DNA of 64,000 bases from JABFRJ01 sp033812735 (lineage in GTDB: Bacteria > Pseudomonadota > Alphaproteobacteria > Rhizobiales > Hyphomicrobiaceae), in the NCBI GenBank assembly GCA_033812735.1, contig JAPXTA010000004.1, forward strand, positions 1-64,000, read 5' to 3'. Shown piece after piece: positions 35,121 through 43,738 of this stretch; the first letter of the stretch is position 1; every line of letters begins with the position of its first letter. Made by a program: the position numbers and the translations under genes. A model generated the notes under the pieces. That model searched no databases. It worked only from the letters and a program-made list of their open reading frames with translations, and was not told the origin of the DNA.

Positions 35121-35136
35121 GCTCCACGCGGGTTGC

Positions 35137-36174
35137 TTATTTGCTGCCCGTGTCGAAGCCGGCTTTGTCCATGATCTCCGACGCCTTCTTGCGGAACTTC
35201 GCGACGTTCAGGAGTGGCAGCGCATCGGGCTTGAGCGAGCCCCAGCTCTTCACCGTGGCCGACGGCTCGACCTTGGGATCGACAGGATACTCGTTGTTCG
35301 TCTCGGCGTAGATCTTCTGTCCTTCAGGCGAGGCGAGGAACGCGATCAACTTCAGTGCCTGATCCTTGTGCGGCGCATGTGCCGTCATTGCGGCCCCAGA
35401 TACGTTCACATGCGAACCCCGGTCGCCTGCGTTGGGGAAGATGATCCGCACGGCATCCGCCCAGGCTTTCTGTTCCGGATTTTTCAGCATCGCCGCCATG
35501 TAGTACGTATTGCCGATGGCAATGTCGCAAAGCCCAGCTTGCACATCGCGGACTTGCTCGCGATCGCCACCCGCCGGCTTGCGCGCGAGATTGTCCCTGA
35601 GCCCCTTGGCCCAGGCCTCGGCCGCAGCCTCGCCCTTGTGCGCCACGATCGATGCGAGCAGCGCGGTGTTATAGGGATGTTGTCCCGAGCGCGTGCAGAT
35701 GCGGCCCTTCCACTTCGGATCGGCCAAGTCTTCGTACGTGATCTTGTCGTCTTTCACCCGCTCCTTCGATGCATAGATCACACGGGCCCGCATCGTCAGC
35801 GCCGTCCAATGTCCGTCCGCATCGCGGTACGCCGGCGGCACGTTTAAGATCGATGCCGCCGGGATCGGCTGCGTCAGCCCCGCGTCCTTGGCCTCGACAA
35901 GACGGCTGATGTCGACGGTAAGCAGGATGTCGGCGGGACTATTGCGGCCCTCGGCCGCGAGACGCTCATTGAGACCTGCGTTGGCGAACACGACGTTCGT
36001 CTTGATGCCGGTCTTCGCCGTAAATGCCGCGAGCAGCGGCTCCATCAGGCCAGGTTCACGATAGGAGTAGATATTCACTTCGCCCTGCGCTGCGGCAGGA
36101 GCGGTATGCGCGACAAGAGAGAGAACGGCTGACGCCGCAACGAGCCGCAAACGGCTCGACGTTTGATAGGTCAT
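35137..36174 (-). CDS. Fe(3+) ABC transporter substrate-binding protein (FbpA/FutA-like)
   Basis: This periplasmic ferric-iron binding protein has a signal peptide (LVAASAVLSLVAHTAPAAA). The mature part starts VNIYSYREPGLMEPLLAAFTAKTG and contains the adjacent tyrosines of GNTYYMAAML, the iron ligands of this family. The C-terminal region TNNEYPVDP is also typical. The ATG at 36174 has a GGAGA site. No permease or ATPase gene is adjacent, so it must work with components encoded elsewhere. An Irr-type box lies upstream at 36295-36309, consistent with iron-dependent control. Confidence 0.9.
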   Translation of the reverse strand: MTYQTSSRLRLVAASAVLSLVAHTAPAAAQGEVNIYSYREPGLMEPLLAAFTAKTGIKTNVVFANAGLNERLAAEGRNSPADILLTVDISRLVEAKDAGLTQPIPAASILNVPPAYRDADGHWTALTMRARVIYASKERVKDDKITYEDLADPKWKGRICTRSGQHPYNTALLASIVAHKGEAAAEAWAKGLRDNLARKPAGGDREQVRDVQAGLCDIAIGNTYYMAAMLKNPEQKAWADAVRIIFPNAGDRGSHVNVSGAAMTAHAPHKDQALKLIAFLASPEGQKIYAETNNEYPVDPKVEPSATVKSWGSLKPDALPLLNVAKFRKKASEIMDKAGFDTGSK

Positions 36175-36294
36175 GATGTCTCCAATCATCAGGGTTCAAA
36201 GCCCTGCATCGGATGGTTGATGAAAGTCACTTGCGCGGTCGGTTTGGAGATCTTCGGACGCGAAGTCAACTAGGACAAAACGCGCATCATCTGA

Positions 36295-36309
36295 TTGGAA
36301 TTATTCTAT
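36295..36309. promoter_or_regulatory. Candidate Irr iron-control element (ICE box)
   Basis: TTGGAA-TTA-TTCTAT matches the known Irr motif TTAGAA-N3-TTCTAA at 10 of 12 defined positions. It lies about 120 bases upstream of the ferric-iron binding protein gene in an AT-rich stretch suited to a promoter. Confidence 0.5.
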
Positions 36310-36311
36310 TT

Positions 36312-38297
36312 TTAAACTCGGCGGAGAAGTAGGTCGAGGCTTGCGGCGAGCTTGCGGTCGTCCTTGCCGAGCACGCCGCGCATCGACGAAAAAACGTCTC
36401 GCAGCGCGCCGTCGCGATCGATGCCTCTGACGAGCGCGCGGCAGAACACCGACTTGGGGTCGAGCTTCACTGTACCGAGTGCCTGCCGGACCGCACCGCG
36501 CAACGTGTTGATGCGCGATAGCGCATTGGCATCCGGCATCTCAGCCAGGATCTCGGCCGCTCTCCGCAAGACGGAGAGCGCGTATCCCGCCGCGAGGTGC
36601 TCCGCGACGATGGGATGACTGAAGTCGACGGCGCCGGCCTTCTTGCCCGCGCCAAAGAACGCGAACTGCACGACGGACGTGAGTACGCGGTCTGTCTCAT
36701 CAGCCGCGAGTTTGCCGTCCACATATGTCGCCCCGATCACGTCGCGCAGGTCGTCGACCTCGATGTCGGTGTTGCCCGAGAAGCGTACCCGCTGATGGGC
36801 CACCTCGCCCAGCAGCTCGCGCATGTTGTCGCGTCCCGCCTTGTCGAGCATCTGCTCGATCACGTCTTTGCCTTGCGATCCGTCCGCGAGCGTGAAGCCG
36901 AGCATCGCCTCGCTCGCGGCCAGCGTCTCCTCCATCACGTCGAGGTCGACGAAGTCGCGCCACTCGAAGACAAGTTTGCCGCCCTCGCGCTGAAGCATCC
37001 GCTCGACGATCGTATCGAGTGCTGCAAGCGGATCAGACGGCAGCGCCGCCGATTTCCGGAACTCCTCGAGAAGTACGGCGCAATAGAACGGCAGCGTCGC
37101 CAGTTGCGAGAGTTCAGGCGAGTCCGTCAGCGCCTTCACGAAGGCGTCGACGCGCGGCGATGTCTCCCGTCCCGTGATGCCGGCATCCAATTCCATCCAG
37201 GCGAGCCGACGCCACGCCTCGGGTCCCCACGGGGCCAGTTCGTAGATCTCGATGGCCGTGCCCTTGGCAATTTGCTGCTCGACGAACGTACTGAGCGCCG
37301 TGCTCGACGTGAGCAGACTGTCGCGGCTGCAGATCAAGACCTGCGCCCGGCTATCCGCATTGGCGAGTTCGCCCGCCAGATAGTCGAAGAAATTGTTGTC
37401 GTTGCCGAAAAACTCGTCAAGCCCGTCGAACATCCAAAGCCCATGCCCCTGGTTGAGCAGGAACCGAAGTTGATCAGGCTCCACGGGCCGCGCCGCCTCG
37501 GCGTCCATCGCCGCATCAATGACGTTGTCGACGTATCCCGACAGGTTTTCACCGCGGATATGATCGGGCAGGAAAACGATCGGCCGCGGTCGCTCGATCT
37601 GCTTTTTCTTCGCCTCGATGAACTCTTCGTAAAGCGCAACGACCAGGGTCTCGAACGCCACGGTCTTGCCGCCGCCTGCCGGTCCGTCGATCAGCCTGAG
37701 CGTCGGCCGCGTCACCGGATCGCGGAACAGCACATCGAGGTGCTCGACGAGATCACCGTCGACCGCGCGGCGGTCCTTCGGTCCAAGCCCCGTGCGCTGC
37801 AGGAACGGTTGCGCCACGCGGCGCCGGGTCTTGACGCGGTCGAACAGCTGGCCGAGCGCGGACGCTTTGGCGGACCGCCCGGTGCGGCTGTCCATCTTGT
37901 AGTCGGTATCGAAAAACTCGCTGGGAATGCGGATTCCGCCGCGTTTGTCCCGCCCGCCGCGTTGCAGCGTGTCGGTCGCCGCACCTATGAACTCGGCAGA
38001 GAGACCCTGGCGGCTGCGTACCACATAATAGCCGACCGCATCGGAGGTCCCCTGCATCTCCGCGATCATCTCGCGCAGCAAGGCATCTTCTCGTTCCGCC
38101 CGCGCCTTCCGTGCAGCCTCGTTCAATGACCGGGACGCTGGCAACGCCTCGTCCTCGACCCATATCAATAGCCGCTCTGGCCGGTCCCGCCGGTCTTCAC
38201 CTGCGTAGTCCGCGATAGCAAAGCCCGGCGCGGCATCGCGCATGCGATACCCGCCACGCACGAGATAGCGCGTCACCTTCAGGTAGAGCGGCAACAT
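36312..38297 (-). CDS. NACHT-type STAND NTPase
   Basis: The 661-residue soluble protein has a P-loop (DGPAGGGKT, residues 204-212) and the NACHT-type Walker B segment FDGLDEFFG (DGLDE at 291-295), followed by LICSRDSLLTSS, the sensor-1-like arginine region. Beyond the NTPase core are about 250 mostly helical residues without recognisable repeats. The first ~170 residues are an unassigned domain, the likely effector or sensor. Bacterial NACHT proteins of this size include antiphage defence proteins. The ATG has GGAGG five bases upstream. It lies after livM on the same strand but 115 bases away, so it is probably independent. Confidence 0.75.
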   Translation of the reverse strand: MLPLYLKVTRYLVRGGYRMRDAAPGFAIADYAGEDRRDRPERLLIWVEDEALPASRSLNEAARKARAEREDALLREMIAEMQGTSDAVGYYVVRSRQGLSAEFIGAATDTLQRGGRDKRGGIRIPSEFFDTDYKMDSRTGRSAKASALGQLFDRVKTRRRVAQPFLQRTGLGPKDRRAVDGDLVEHLDVLFRDPVTRPTLRLIDGPAGGGKTVAFETLVVALYEEFIEAKKKQIERPRPIVFLPDHIRGENLSGYVDNVIDAAMDAEAARPVEPDQLRFLLNQGHGLWMFDGLDEFFGNDNNFFDYLAGELANADSRAQVLICSRDSLLTSSTALSTFVEQQIAKGTAIEIYELAPWGPEAWRRLAWMELDAGITGRETSPRVDAFVKALTDSPELSQLATLPFYCAVLLEEFRKSAALPSDPLAALDTIVERMLQREGGKLVFEWRDFVDLDVMEETLAASEAMLGFTLADGSQGKDVIEQMLDKAGRDNMRELLGEVAHQRVRFSGNTDIEVDDLRDVIGATYVDGKLAADETDRVLTSVVQFAFFGAGKKAGAVDFSHPIVAEHLAAGYALSVLRRAAEILAEMPDANALSRINTLRGAVRQALGTVKLDPKSVFCRALVRGIDRDGALRDVFSSMRGVLGKDDRKLAASLDLLLRRV

Positions 38298-38412
38298 GGT
38301 CGCCTCCAAGCGGCGGGACATGCCGCCGTGCAACCGCACGATGCCGAATTCCGATGGCGCAAATCAATCGGAATTGGAGAGGTGTGGATGAAAGCGATCA
38401 GCTGTTGTTGCC

Positions 38413-39489
38413 TCAGGTCTTGTTGTCCCAGCTCTTGTGGTCTCTGAGCCGCCCGACGATCCCGGTCGGGAAGAAGTAGACGCTCAAAACAAATAGCACG
38501 CCGAGGATCAGCAGCCACCGGTCCGGGTGGAGCAACTGCGGTAACAGCGGCAGGCCCTCCGTCGCCTTGGACGCAATTCCCATCAGCTTTTGCAGGTAGT
38601 TCTGAGCGAGAATGAAGATCGTGGCGCCGATGGCCGCGCCATACATCGTGCCCATGCCGCCGATGACGACCATCAGCAGGATGTCCAGCATGATCGCAAA
38701 CGACAGCGTCGTATCGGGGCCGATGTAGCGCAGCCAAAGCCCATACAGCGCGCCGGCCAGCACGGCCATGCCGGCGGCAAGACAATTGGCGATCGTCCGG
38801 TAGTACACGACATTGTAGCCGAGCGCCTCGGCGCGGAAGTCGTTCTCGCGGATCGCTTGCAGGACCCGTCCGAACGGCGAATTGACGACGCGGAGCGCCG
38901 CGAGGAATAGCCCGAGCGCAACCAGGAACACGAGGTAGTACGCGGCAACCCGGCCGTTGATCTCGGTCCCGAGAATGGGCGTGTCGAACAGCTTGGTTGC
39001 CGGGCGGATCAGCTCAGGCGTGCGGAACGAGCGGCCGTCCTCCCCGCCCGTGAGATCCGACAGTTGCCCCGCCATGATCGCGAAGGCAGAGGCGACCGCG
39101 AGCGTAATCATCGCATAGAAGATCGCCCGCACCCGAAGCGAGACAAGGCCGATGACGAGGGCGAGCGCAATGCCAAGCACCAGCGCCAGAACGAGCCCGG
39201 CAATGACCGCGAGCCAGCTGGCTCCCCAGGAGTAGAGCGCCAGGCCGACACCGTAGCCACCGATGCCGAAGAACATGGTGTGGGCGAACGACACGATCCC
39301 GGTGTAGCCGAGCAGCAAGTCGTAACTCGCGACGAGCACGATGAAGACGCAGATCTTGGCCGCCGTGTTGATCGCCTGCGCGCCGCCAAACAGGAACGGC
39401 GCCAGCGCAAGCGTTGCGAGGATCAGAACAAGCGCGGCAGCAAGCCAGGGGCTGCGCGGCGTATCATCGGAGAGAAGCGCGTTGATCAT
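38413..39489 (-). CDS. livM: Branched-chain amino acid ABC transporter permease LivM
   Basis: This inner-membrane permease of 358 residues has about nine helices. The LivM signatures GYTGIVSFAHTMFFGIGGYGVGLAL and FGRVLQAIRENDFRAEALGYNV (ATPase contact loop) are clear. It pairs with the LivH gene upstream at 39662-40702. LivG, LivF and a binding protein are not adjacent. The system imports hydrophobic amino acids, amides or urea; the sequence does not decide which. Confidence 0.92.
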   Translation of the reverse strand: MINALLSDDTPRSPWLAAALVLILATLALAPFLFGGAQAINTAAKICVFIVLVASYDLLLGYTGIVSFAHTMFFGIGGYGVGLALYSWGASWLAVIAGLVLALVLGIALALVIGLVSLRVRAIFYAMITLAVASAFAIMAGQLSDLTGGEDGRSFRTPELIRPATKLFDTPILGTEINGRVAAYYLVFLVALGLFLAALRVVNSPFGRVLQAIRENDFRAEALGYNVVYYRTIANCLAAGMAVLAGALYGLWLRYIGPDTTLSFAIMLDILLMVVIGGMGTMYGAAIGATIFILAQNYLQKLMGIASKATEGLPLLPQLLHPDRWLLILGVLFVLSVYFFPTGIVGRLRDHKSWDNKT

Positions 39490-39524
39490 TCGAACGGTCG
39501 CTCCGCGTGCGCAGTGGAGTTCCC

Positions 39525-39560
39525 CTCCCCCTTGTGGGGAGGGGCTAGGGGTGGGTGTGT
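39525..39560 (+). repeat. REP-like hairpin with G-rich tail, copy 2
   Basis: This is a forward copy of the element at 17878: CTCCCCC-TTGT-GGGGAG followed by GGGCTAGGGGTGGG. It faces copy 3 head-on in the gap between livH and livM. Confidence 0.65.
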
Positions 39561-39583
39561 GATATCAGCGATAGGTAGGCGCT

Positions 39584-39621
39584 CACCCCACCCCCGACCC
39601 CTCCCCATCGAGGGGCGGGGA
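39584..39621 (-). repeat. REP-like hairpin with G-rich tail, copy 3 (inverted)
   Basis: This is the same element as copies 1 and 2 on the opposite strand. With copy 2 it forms a pair of converging elements about 100 bases across, resembling a BIME. It separates livH from livM and may stabilise the upstream mRNA. Confidence 0.65.
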
Positions 39622-39661
39622 CTTATCAGCCGTGTTCCGATCGGGCGACGCATCATGACAG

Positions 39662-40702
39662 TCACCGCTTCGCGACGGGGTAGAGACCTTGCGGTCGCCA
39701 CAGCAGGATCGCCACCATCAGCAGGATGTTCGACGCGAGCGCGATCTTCGGCACTACGTATCCCGTATAATTCGCCATCATCGCGACGAGGATCGAGCCG
39801 AGGAAGCACCCGCCGACCGAGCCGAGCCCGCCGATGATGATGACGATGAACACGAGCACCATGACGTCGCCGCCGATGCTGGCCGTCAATGTCTCCCGAT
39901 AGAGCGCCCACATCACGCCGCCGAGCCCCGCAAGGCCCGAACCCACCACGAAGACGCCGACGAACAGCCGACGGATGCGATAGCCGAGCGCCTCGACCAT
40001 CTCCTGGTTCTCGACACCCGCCCGGATCAGCAAACCGATCTTCGTGCGGTTGAGGACGAGGGTCATGGCGATGAACACCGCGAGGCCGACGACCACCGCG
40101 AGCAATCTGAACTTCTCCAACGCGACATCACCGATGATGATCGCGCCGCGCAATGCCTTGGGCAGCGCCATCGACTTCTGGTCGCCGCCCCAGATCGCAT
40201 GAATCAATTGCTCGGCGACGATCAGGCCACCCATCGTGATCAGGATCTGCTTGAGATGCTGGCCATAAACCGGCCGCACGATGACGCGCTCGAAGGCCCA
40301 TCCGAGCACGCCGGTGCCGACCATCGCGACGAGCGCGGCAAGCAGCAGGGCTGCCAGATTGAGTGTCAGGCTATCGGCTTGTGTCCAACCCGCGAGCGGC
40401 GCCAGTACCGACATGGCCATATACGCGCCAACGGCAATGAAGGCGCCGTGCCCGAAGTTGAGCACGTCCATCAATCCGAAGACGAGCGTCAGCCCGCTCG
40501 CCATCACGAAGATCATCATGCCCATGGCAAGCGCGGCAATCGTCAGCGTCACCCATGTGGTGGCGCTGCCGCCGGCCATCACGATGAGTGGCAGTGCCGC
40601 CAGCGCAATCGCCGGCACGAGCAACAGCGGCAGATAGTCGTGTTTGAGCGCAGGCAACGGCTCGGCCGCTGGCGGTGCTGAGGTGACGGCGATATCGGCC
40701 AT
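39662..40702 (-). CDS. livH: Branched-chain amino acid ABC transporter permease LivH
   Basis: This inner-membrane permease of 346 residues contains LTLVFGLMDVLNFGHGAFIAVGAYMA, the family signature near the N terminus, and RAGVENQEMVEALGYRIRRL, the ATPase contact loop. It forms the translocation channel with LivM. An N-terminal extension rich in Ala and Pro precedes the first helix. The ATG at 40702 follows AGGAT; the upstream frame start at 40726 lacks a better site. It is separated from livM by 172 bases containing two REP-like elements. Confidence 0.92.
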   Translation of the reverse strand: MADIAVTSAPPAAEPLPALKHDYLPLLLVPAIALAALPLIVMAGGSATTWVTLTIAALAMGMMIFVMASGLTLVFGLMDVLNFGHGAFIAVGAYMAMSVLAPLAGWTQADSLTLNLAALLLAALVAMVGTGVLGWAFERVIVRPVYGQHLKQILITMGGLIVAEQLIHAIWGGDQKSMALPKALRGAIIIGDVALEKFRLLAVVVGLAVFIAMTLVLNRTKIGLLIRAGVENQEMVEALGYRIRRLFVGVFVVGSGLAGLGGVMWALYRETLTASIGGDVMVLVFIVIIIGGLGSVGGCFLGSILVAMMANYTGYVVPKIALASNILLMVAILLWRPQGLYPVAKR

Positions 40703-40790
40703 CGGCAATCCTGCGGCTGGCGGCACTCGAGGGATGTTGAGGCATGTGATGCCCGCTCATGGCTCCCGCCGTCAATCCCGGCAGCCGAAA

Positions 40791-40825
40791 AGCAAAGGGA
40801 GCGCGACACGATTGTCCCGCTCCCC
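40791..40825 (-). terminator. Rho-independent terminator after the NlpD-like gene
   Basis: On the minus strand a 12-base stem with one mismatch (GGGAGCGGGACA with TGTCGCGCTCCC, loop ATCG) is followed by TTTGCTTTT, just past the stop codon at 40848. Confidence 0.75.
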
Positions 40826-40847
40826 AAAATCGTCCGGTCACGAGCGC

Positions 40848-42401
40848 TTACTGCTTTTCCATATGCGGCATCGGATCAACCGGCTTCGAGCCCTGGCGCA
40901 GCTCGAAGTGGACCTGCGGCTGATCGACCGTGCCAGTCTTGCCAGCCTTGGCGATGACCTGGCCACGTTTGATGGCGTCGCCACGTTTCACCAGAAGCTG
41001 ATCCGCGTGGGCATAGGCCGAGACCCAGCCGTTGTCGTGGCGGATCAGAACCAGATTGCCGTAGCCTTTGAGTTCGTTGCCTGCATACGCGACCGTGCCG
41101 GTATCCGCCGCAACAACATCCGCCCCGAAGGGGACTGCGATATTGACGCCATCGTTGTGCGTGCCGTCGGGACGCTTGCCGAAGCCGCTGAGCACGGAGC
41201 CGCGCACCGGCCACCGGAACTTCGCCCCGGATGCAGGCGTGGCAACAGCGTTCGGCTTGGTTGGTGCCTGAGCGGCAGGTGGATCGATCGGCGCCATTGT
41301 TGTCGCGTCGCTGGCCGTACCGCCGAGCGATGCGACCTGCTGCTCGCTCTTCGGCTGCCCCGCGTTGATGATTTTCGGCTGCGGCGAGCCGGGAGCGGGC
41401 GCAGCGGCTTGCGGCGCGGCGACCGGCTCAACCGGTGGGGTAGGCGCCTGCGCGACACGCGGCGGCAGCGTCGGCGCGGCAGCGGCCAGAGGAGGCGCAG
41501 AAGGAGCCGCCGCCGGTGCTTCACCGGTCGTGCCCGGCACCTTGAGCGTTACGCCAGGGCGAAGCTTGGTCGGATCGGCGATGCTGTTCTGCTGCTGGAG
41601 AACCGCGACCGGGATTTTGTGCTGGCGTGCGATTGCGTACAGCGATTCGCCGGCCTTGATGGTGTGCGTGCCGGTCCATCCCGCAGCGTCGGATGCCACG
41701 GCTACCGGTGCCGGTGCGGCCGGGACCGGTGCGGCCGGTGCCGACGCCATCGGTGCGGTTGCGGCCGGTGCCGCAGGCGAGGTCGGCTGACCGGGTACTG
41801 GGGTGTCAGCAGCGGCGGTCGCGCGCGACATCGGTTTGCGCGACACCGCACCTGCCGGGAGCGCAAGCTTCTGTCCAGGCTTTAGATTGGCGGTCTTGAG
41901 GCCGTTGGCCTCCATAAGTGCCGAGATCGGATAGCCGGTGCGCTTCGAGATTGCATAGAGCGTATCGCCCGGCTGCACCTCGACCGTTCGGTTGCTGGCG
42001 ACCGCGAGCGGCTTTGCGGGCTGCGCCGGTATCGCCGCTGCCTTCGCTTTGGGTGCATCGAAGGGACGGGACGGTCCAACCCCTCCCGCCGTGGCTGGCG
42101 GCGGCAGTGGCGTCGAGACAGGCCGCTGCTGATCGGCAGTGACAGGCGGCAGCTGACCGCGTGGTCCCGACTCTTGCCATGTCTCCGAGCCAACCGGCGC
42201 GCCCGCATTGCTGCGGCGGATCGGTTCGCTGGGCCTAGGCGGCAGGGAATTGGTCTCGCCGACTGTGTAGGACGGCTGCTCGAGACGTTTGAAGTCGGTG
42301 CTGCAACCGCCAAGAACGGCTGCGAAAACGCCTATTGCCCCGCCGGCAAGGACCCTGCTGGCGAAGCTCACATTTGCCCCGGTACACTGAGAACGCAACA
42401 T
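40848..42401 (-). CDS. nlpD: LysM/M23 lipoprotein, NlpD-like cell-division factor
   Basis: The protein is exported as a lipoprotein (lipobox VLGGC near residue 33). It has two LysM peptidoglycan-binding domains (VQPGDTLYAISKRTG and IKAGESLYAIARQHK), long Ala/Pro linkers and a C-terminal LytM (M23) domain. The zinc-site residues are altered: THNDGVNIAV has Asn where the family has Asp, and PQVHFELR lacks the first histidine of the HxH motif. It is therefore probably a non-catalytic amidase activator, as in E. coli NlpD. A CtrA-type site lies 41 bases before the ATG. It is monocistronic. Confidence 0.88.
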   Translation of the reverse strand: MLRSQCTGANVSFASRVLAGGAIGVFAAVLGGCSTDFKRLEQPSYTVGETNSLPPRPSEPIRRSNAGAPVGSETWQESGPRGQLPPVTADQQRPVSTPLPPPATAGGVGPSRPFDAPKAKAAAIPAQPAKPLAVASNRTVEVQPGDTLYAISKRTGYPISALMEANGLKTANLKPGQKLALPAGAVSRKPMSRATAAADTPVPGQPTSPAAPAATAPMASAPAAPVPAAPAPVAVASDAAGWTGTHTIKAGESLYAIARQHKIPVAVLQQQNSIADPTKLRPGVTLKVPGTTGEAPAAAPSAPPLAAAAPTLPPRVAQAPTPPVEPVAAPQAAAPAPGSPQPKIINAGQPKSEQQVASLGGTASDATTMAPIDPPAAQAPTKPNAVATPASGAKFRWPVRGSVLSGFGKRPDGTHNDGVNIAVPFGADVVAADTGTVAYAGNELKGYGNLVLIRHDNGWVSAYAHADQLLVKRGDAIKRGQVIAKAGKTGTVDQPQVHFELRQGSKPVDPMPHMEKQ

Positions 42402-42441
42402 GATGCACCTCTAACTCCACATCTCATTAACCTCGATGGGG

Positions 42442-42457
42442 TTAACACGCTGTTAAC
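42442..42457. promoter_or_regulatory. CtrA-type binding site TTAA-N7-TTAAC
   Basis: This is an exact match to the full CtrA consensus, placed in the 425-base region between the NlpD-like gene and the divergent phasin-like gene, 41 bases from the nlpD start codon. CtrA is the cell-cycle master regulator of alphaproteobacteria and commonly controls cell-envelope and division genes. The rest of this region shows no gene. Confidence 0.6.
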
Positions 42458-42826
42458 GGCCGCCTTGCCGTTGAACGCCGATGTGGACCTCGCCCCAATC
42501 TTGCCGGTTTGACCGCGACTCGAACCGCCATTGAACGCTGTACGCGACGAGTTGGGTGGCCTCGCGGCCGAGCCACGGCCGAACTATGGCGGACCGTCAG
42601 GGAACGCCGCACAGTGCCGTCGTGGTTGAGAAAGGATTGCAACGCGCGGCGCGCGCAAAACCTTGTCCACAGGCCAGAGACGCCGGGTCGACCCCGCAAC
42701 CTTAAATCTGCTCTTTAGCGTCATGCGCCGCCGAGGACGTGGGGTCGGGGGCTGTCTGCGTCGCGCTTGGCGGTGGGACAGGGTGGCGCCGGTCGAATTG
42801 TCCGACACACACCCGAGGAGCCATCG

Positions 42827-43513
42827 ATGCCCCAACACCACGCAAGTCACCGTGACACCCCGCAAGCACCACGCGACAAACTGAGTTTGCCCGCCACTGG
42901 GCCGGCCCCCGCCGCCGACCTGTTCGCTGCCATGATCGGCTTTGCCGGGCGCGCGCAGGCGGCGTTTGCTGAGGCAGCGCTCGCGAACCTGCAACAAACG
43001 CTTGAGACGGCTCAAAAAGCTGTCGAGACAACTCGAACATCGACGCGCGAAGTATTGGCAGGCACGCCGGTCGATGGCGAAAATCCAGCTCTTGTGCCGC
43101 CAGCTGTTGTACCAAATGTCGTCCAAACCATCGCCGACCGGAATATGAAGGCCCTGGAGGAGATGGCGACCGTTGCCCAAAAGTGCACCCGCGCCTATCT
43201 CGCCCTGCCGTCAGAGCTTGTGAATTGCCGAACGCCGCAAGACGTACTTGGCATCCAGTTTCGGTTCTGGCGGACGGCCGCCGACGATTGCGCCGAGGCC
43301 GGTCGCCGGGTGATGGATGCTATTTCCGGCGAAACTGATGGCGACCACAACCGCCACGTGCCGACCGTTGCGGAGGTTTTAGGCCAGCGGACTGCCGTTG
43401 TGGCCGAGCGGGCCGGCCAGCGTGAGGGACAGGCCGGCGCCAGGTCCGAGACAGGAACCGGCCGCGACCAGCCGCGCCGCAGTGCCGCCGGCGAAGCCCG
43501 GCTTAACGCTTGA
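42827..43513 (+). CDS. Phasin-like protein
   Basis: The 228-residue protein has a polar N terminus, then long amphipathic helices: AAMIGFAGRAQAAFAEAALANLQQTLETAQKA and a second block ending QFRFWRTAADDCAEAGRRVMDAI. The arrangement, with a disordered Arg/Gln/Gly-rich C-terminal tail, resembles phasins, which coat polyhydroxyalkanoate granules. The match is by pattern only. The ATG at 42827 has a GAGGAG site; an upstream ATG at 42767 is possible. A terminator follows at 43547. Confidence 0.4.
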   Translation: MPQHHASHRDTPQAPRDKLSLPATGPAPAADLFAAMIGFAGRAQAAFAEAALANLQQTLETAQKAVETTRTSTREVLAGTPVDGENPALVPPAVVPNVVQTIADRNMKALEEMATVAQKCTRAYLALPSELVNCRTPQDVLGIQFRFWRTAADDCAEAGRRVMDAISGETDGDHNRHVPTVAEVLGQRTAVVAERAGQREGQAGARSETGTGRDQPRRSAAGEARLNA

Positions 43514-43546
43514 CCGGGCTGTCCCATTGCCTGTAAGAGCATCCCG

Positions 43547-43588
43547 CGCGGGCTCCCCTCGGACTTTCCTGGGGGCCCGCGTTCGTTT
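43547..43588 (+). terminator. Rho-independent terminator before rpsD
   Basis: CGCGGGCTCCCC pairs with GGGGGCCCGCG with a single bulge, followed by TTCGTTTT. It ends the phasin-like transcript and leaves rpsD with its own promoter in the remaining 150-base leader. Confidence 0.65.
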
Positions 43589-43738
43589 TGCGCTTCCGTG
43601 ATCGATTGCCGGGAACCATCTGGTTCAGGCTCCGGTCTGTCGGCCCCCGAGAGGGGGCAGAGGAGAGAGCGCAGCGAAGGCTGCCGGCATGGGCCGTGCG
43701 GCTCCTCATCCCGTGAATATCGAAAGACGGAGACAGCA

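Noticed and set aside
36597..38129. A 510-codon open frame antisense to the NACHT gene
   Set aside because: It mirrors the codon pattern of the real gene on the other strand, has no recognisable domain and is Arg/Leu/Glu-rich as expected of GC-rich shadow frames.
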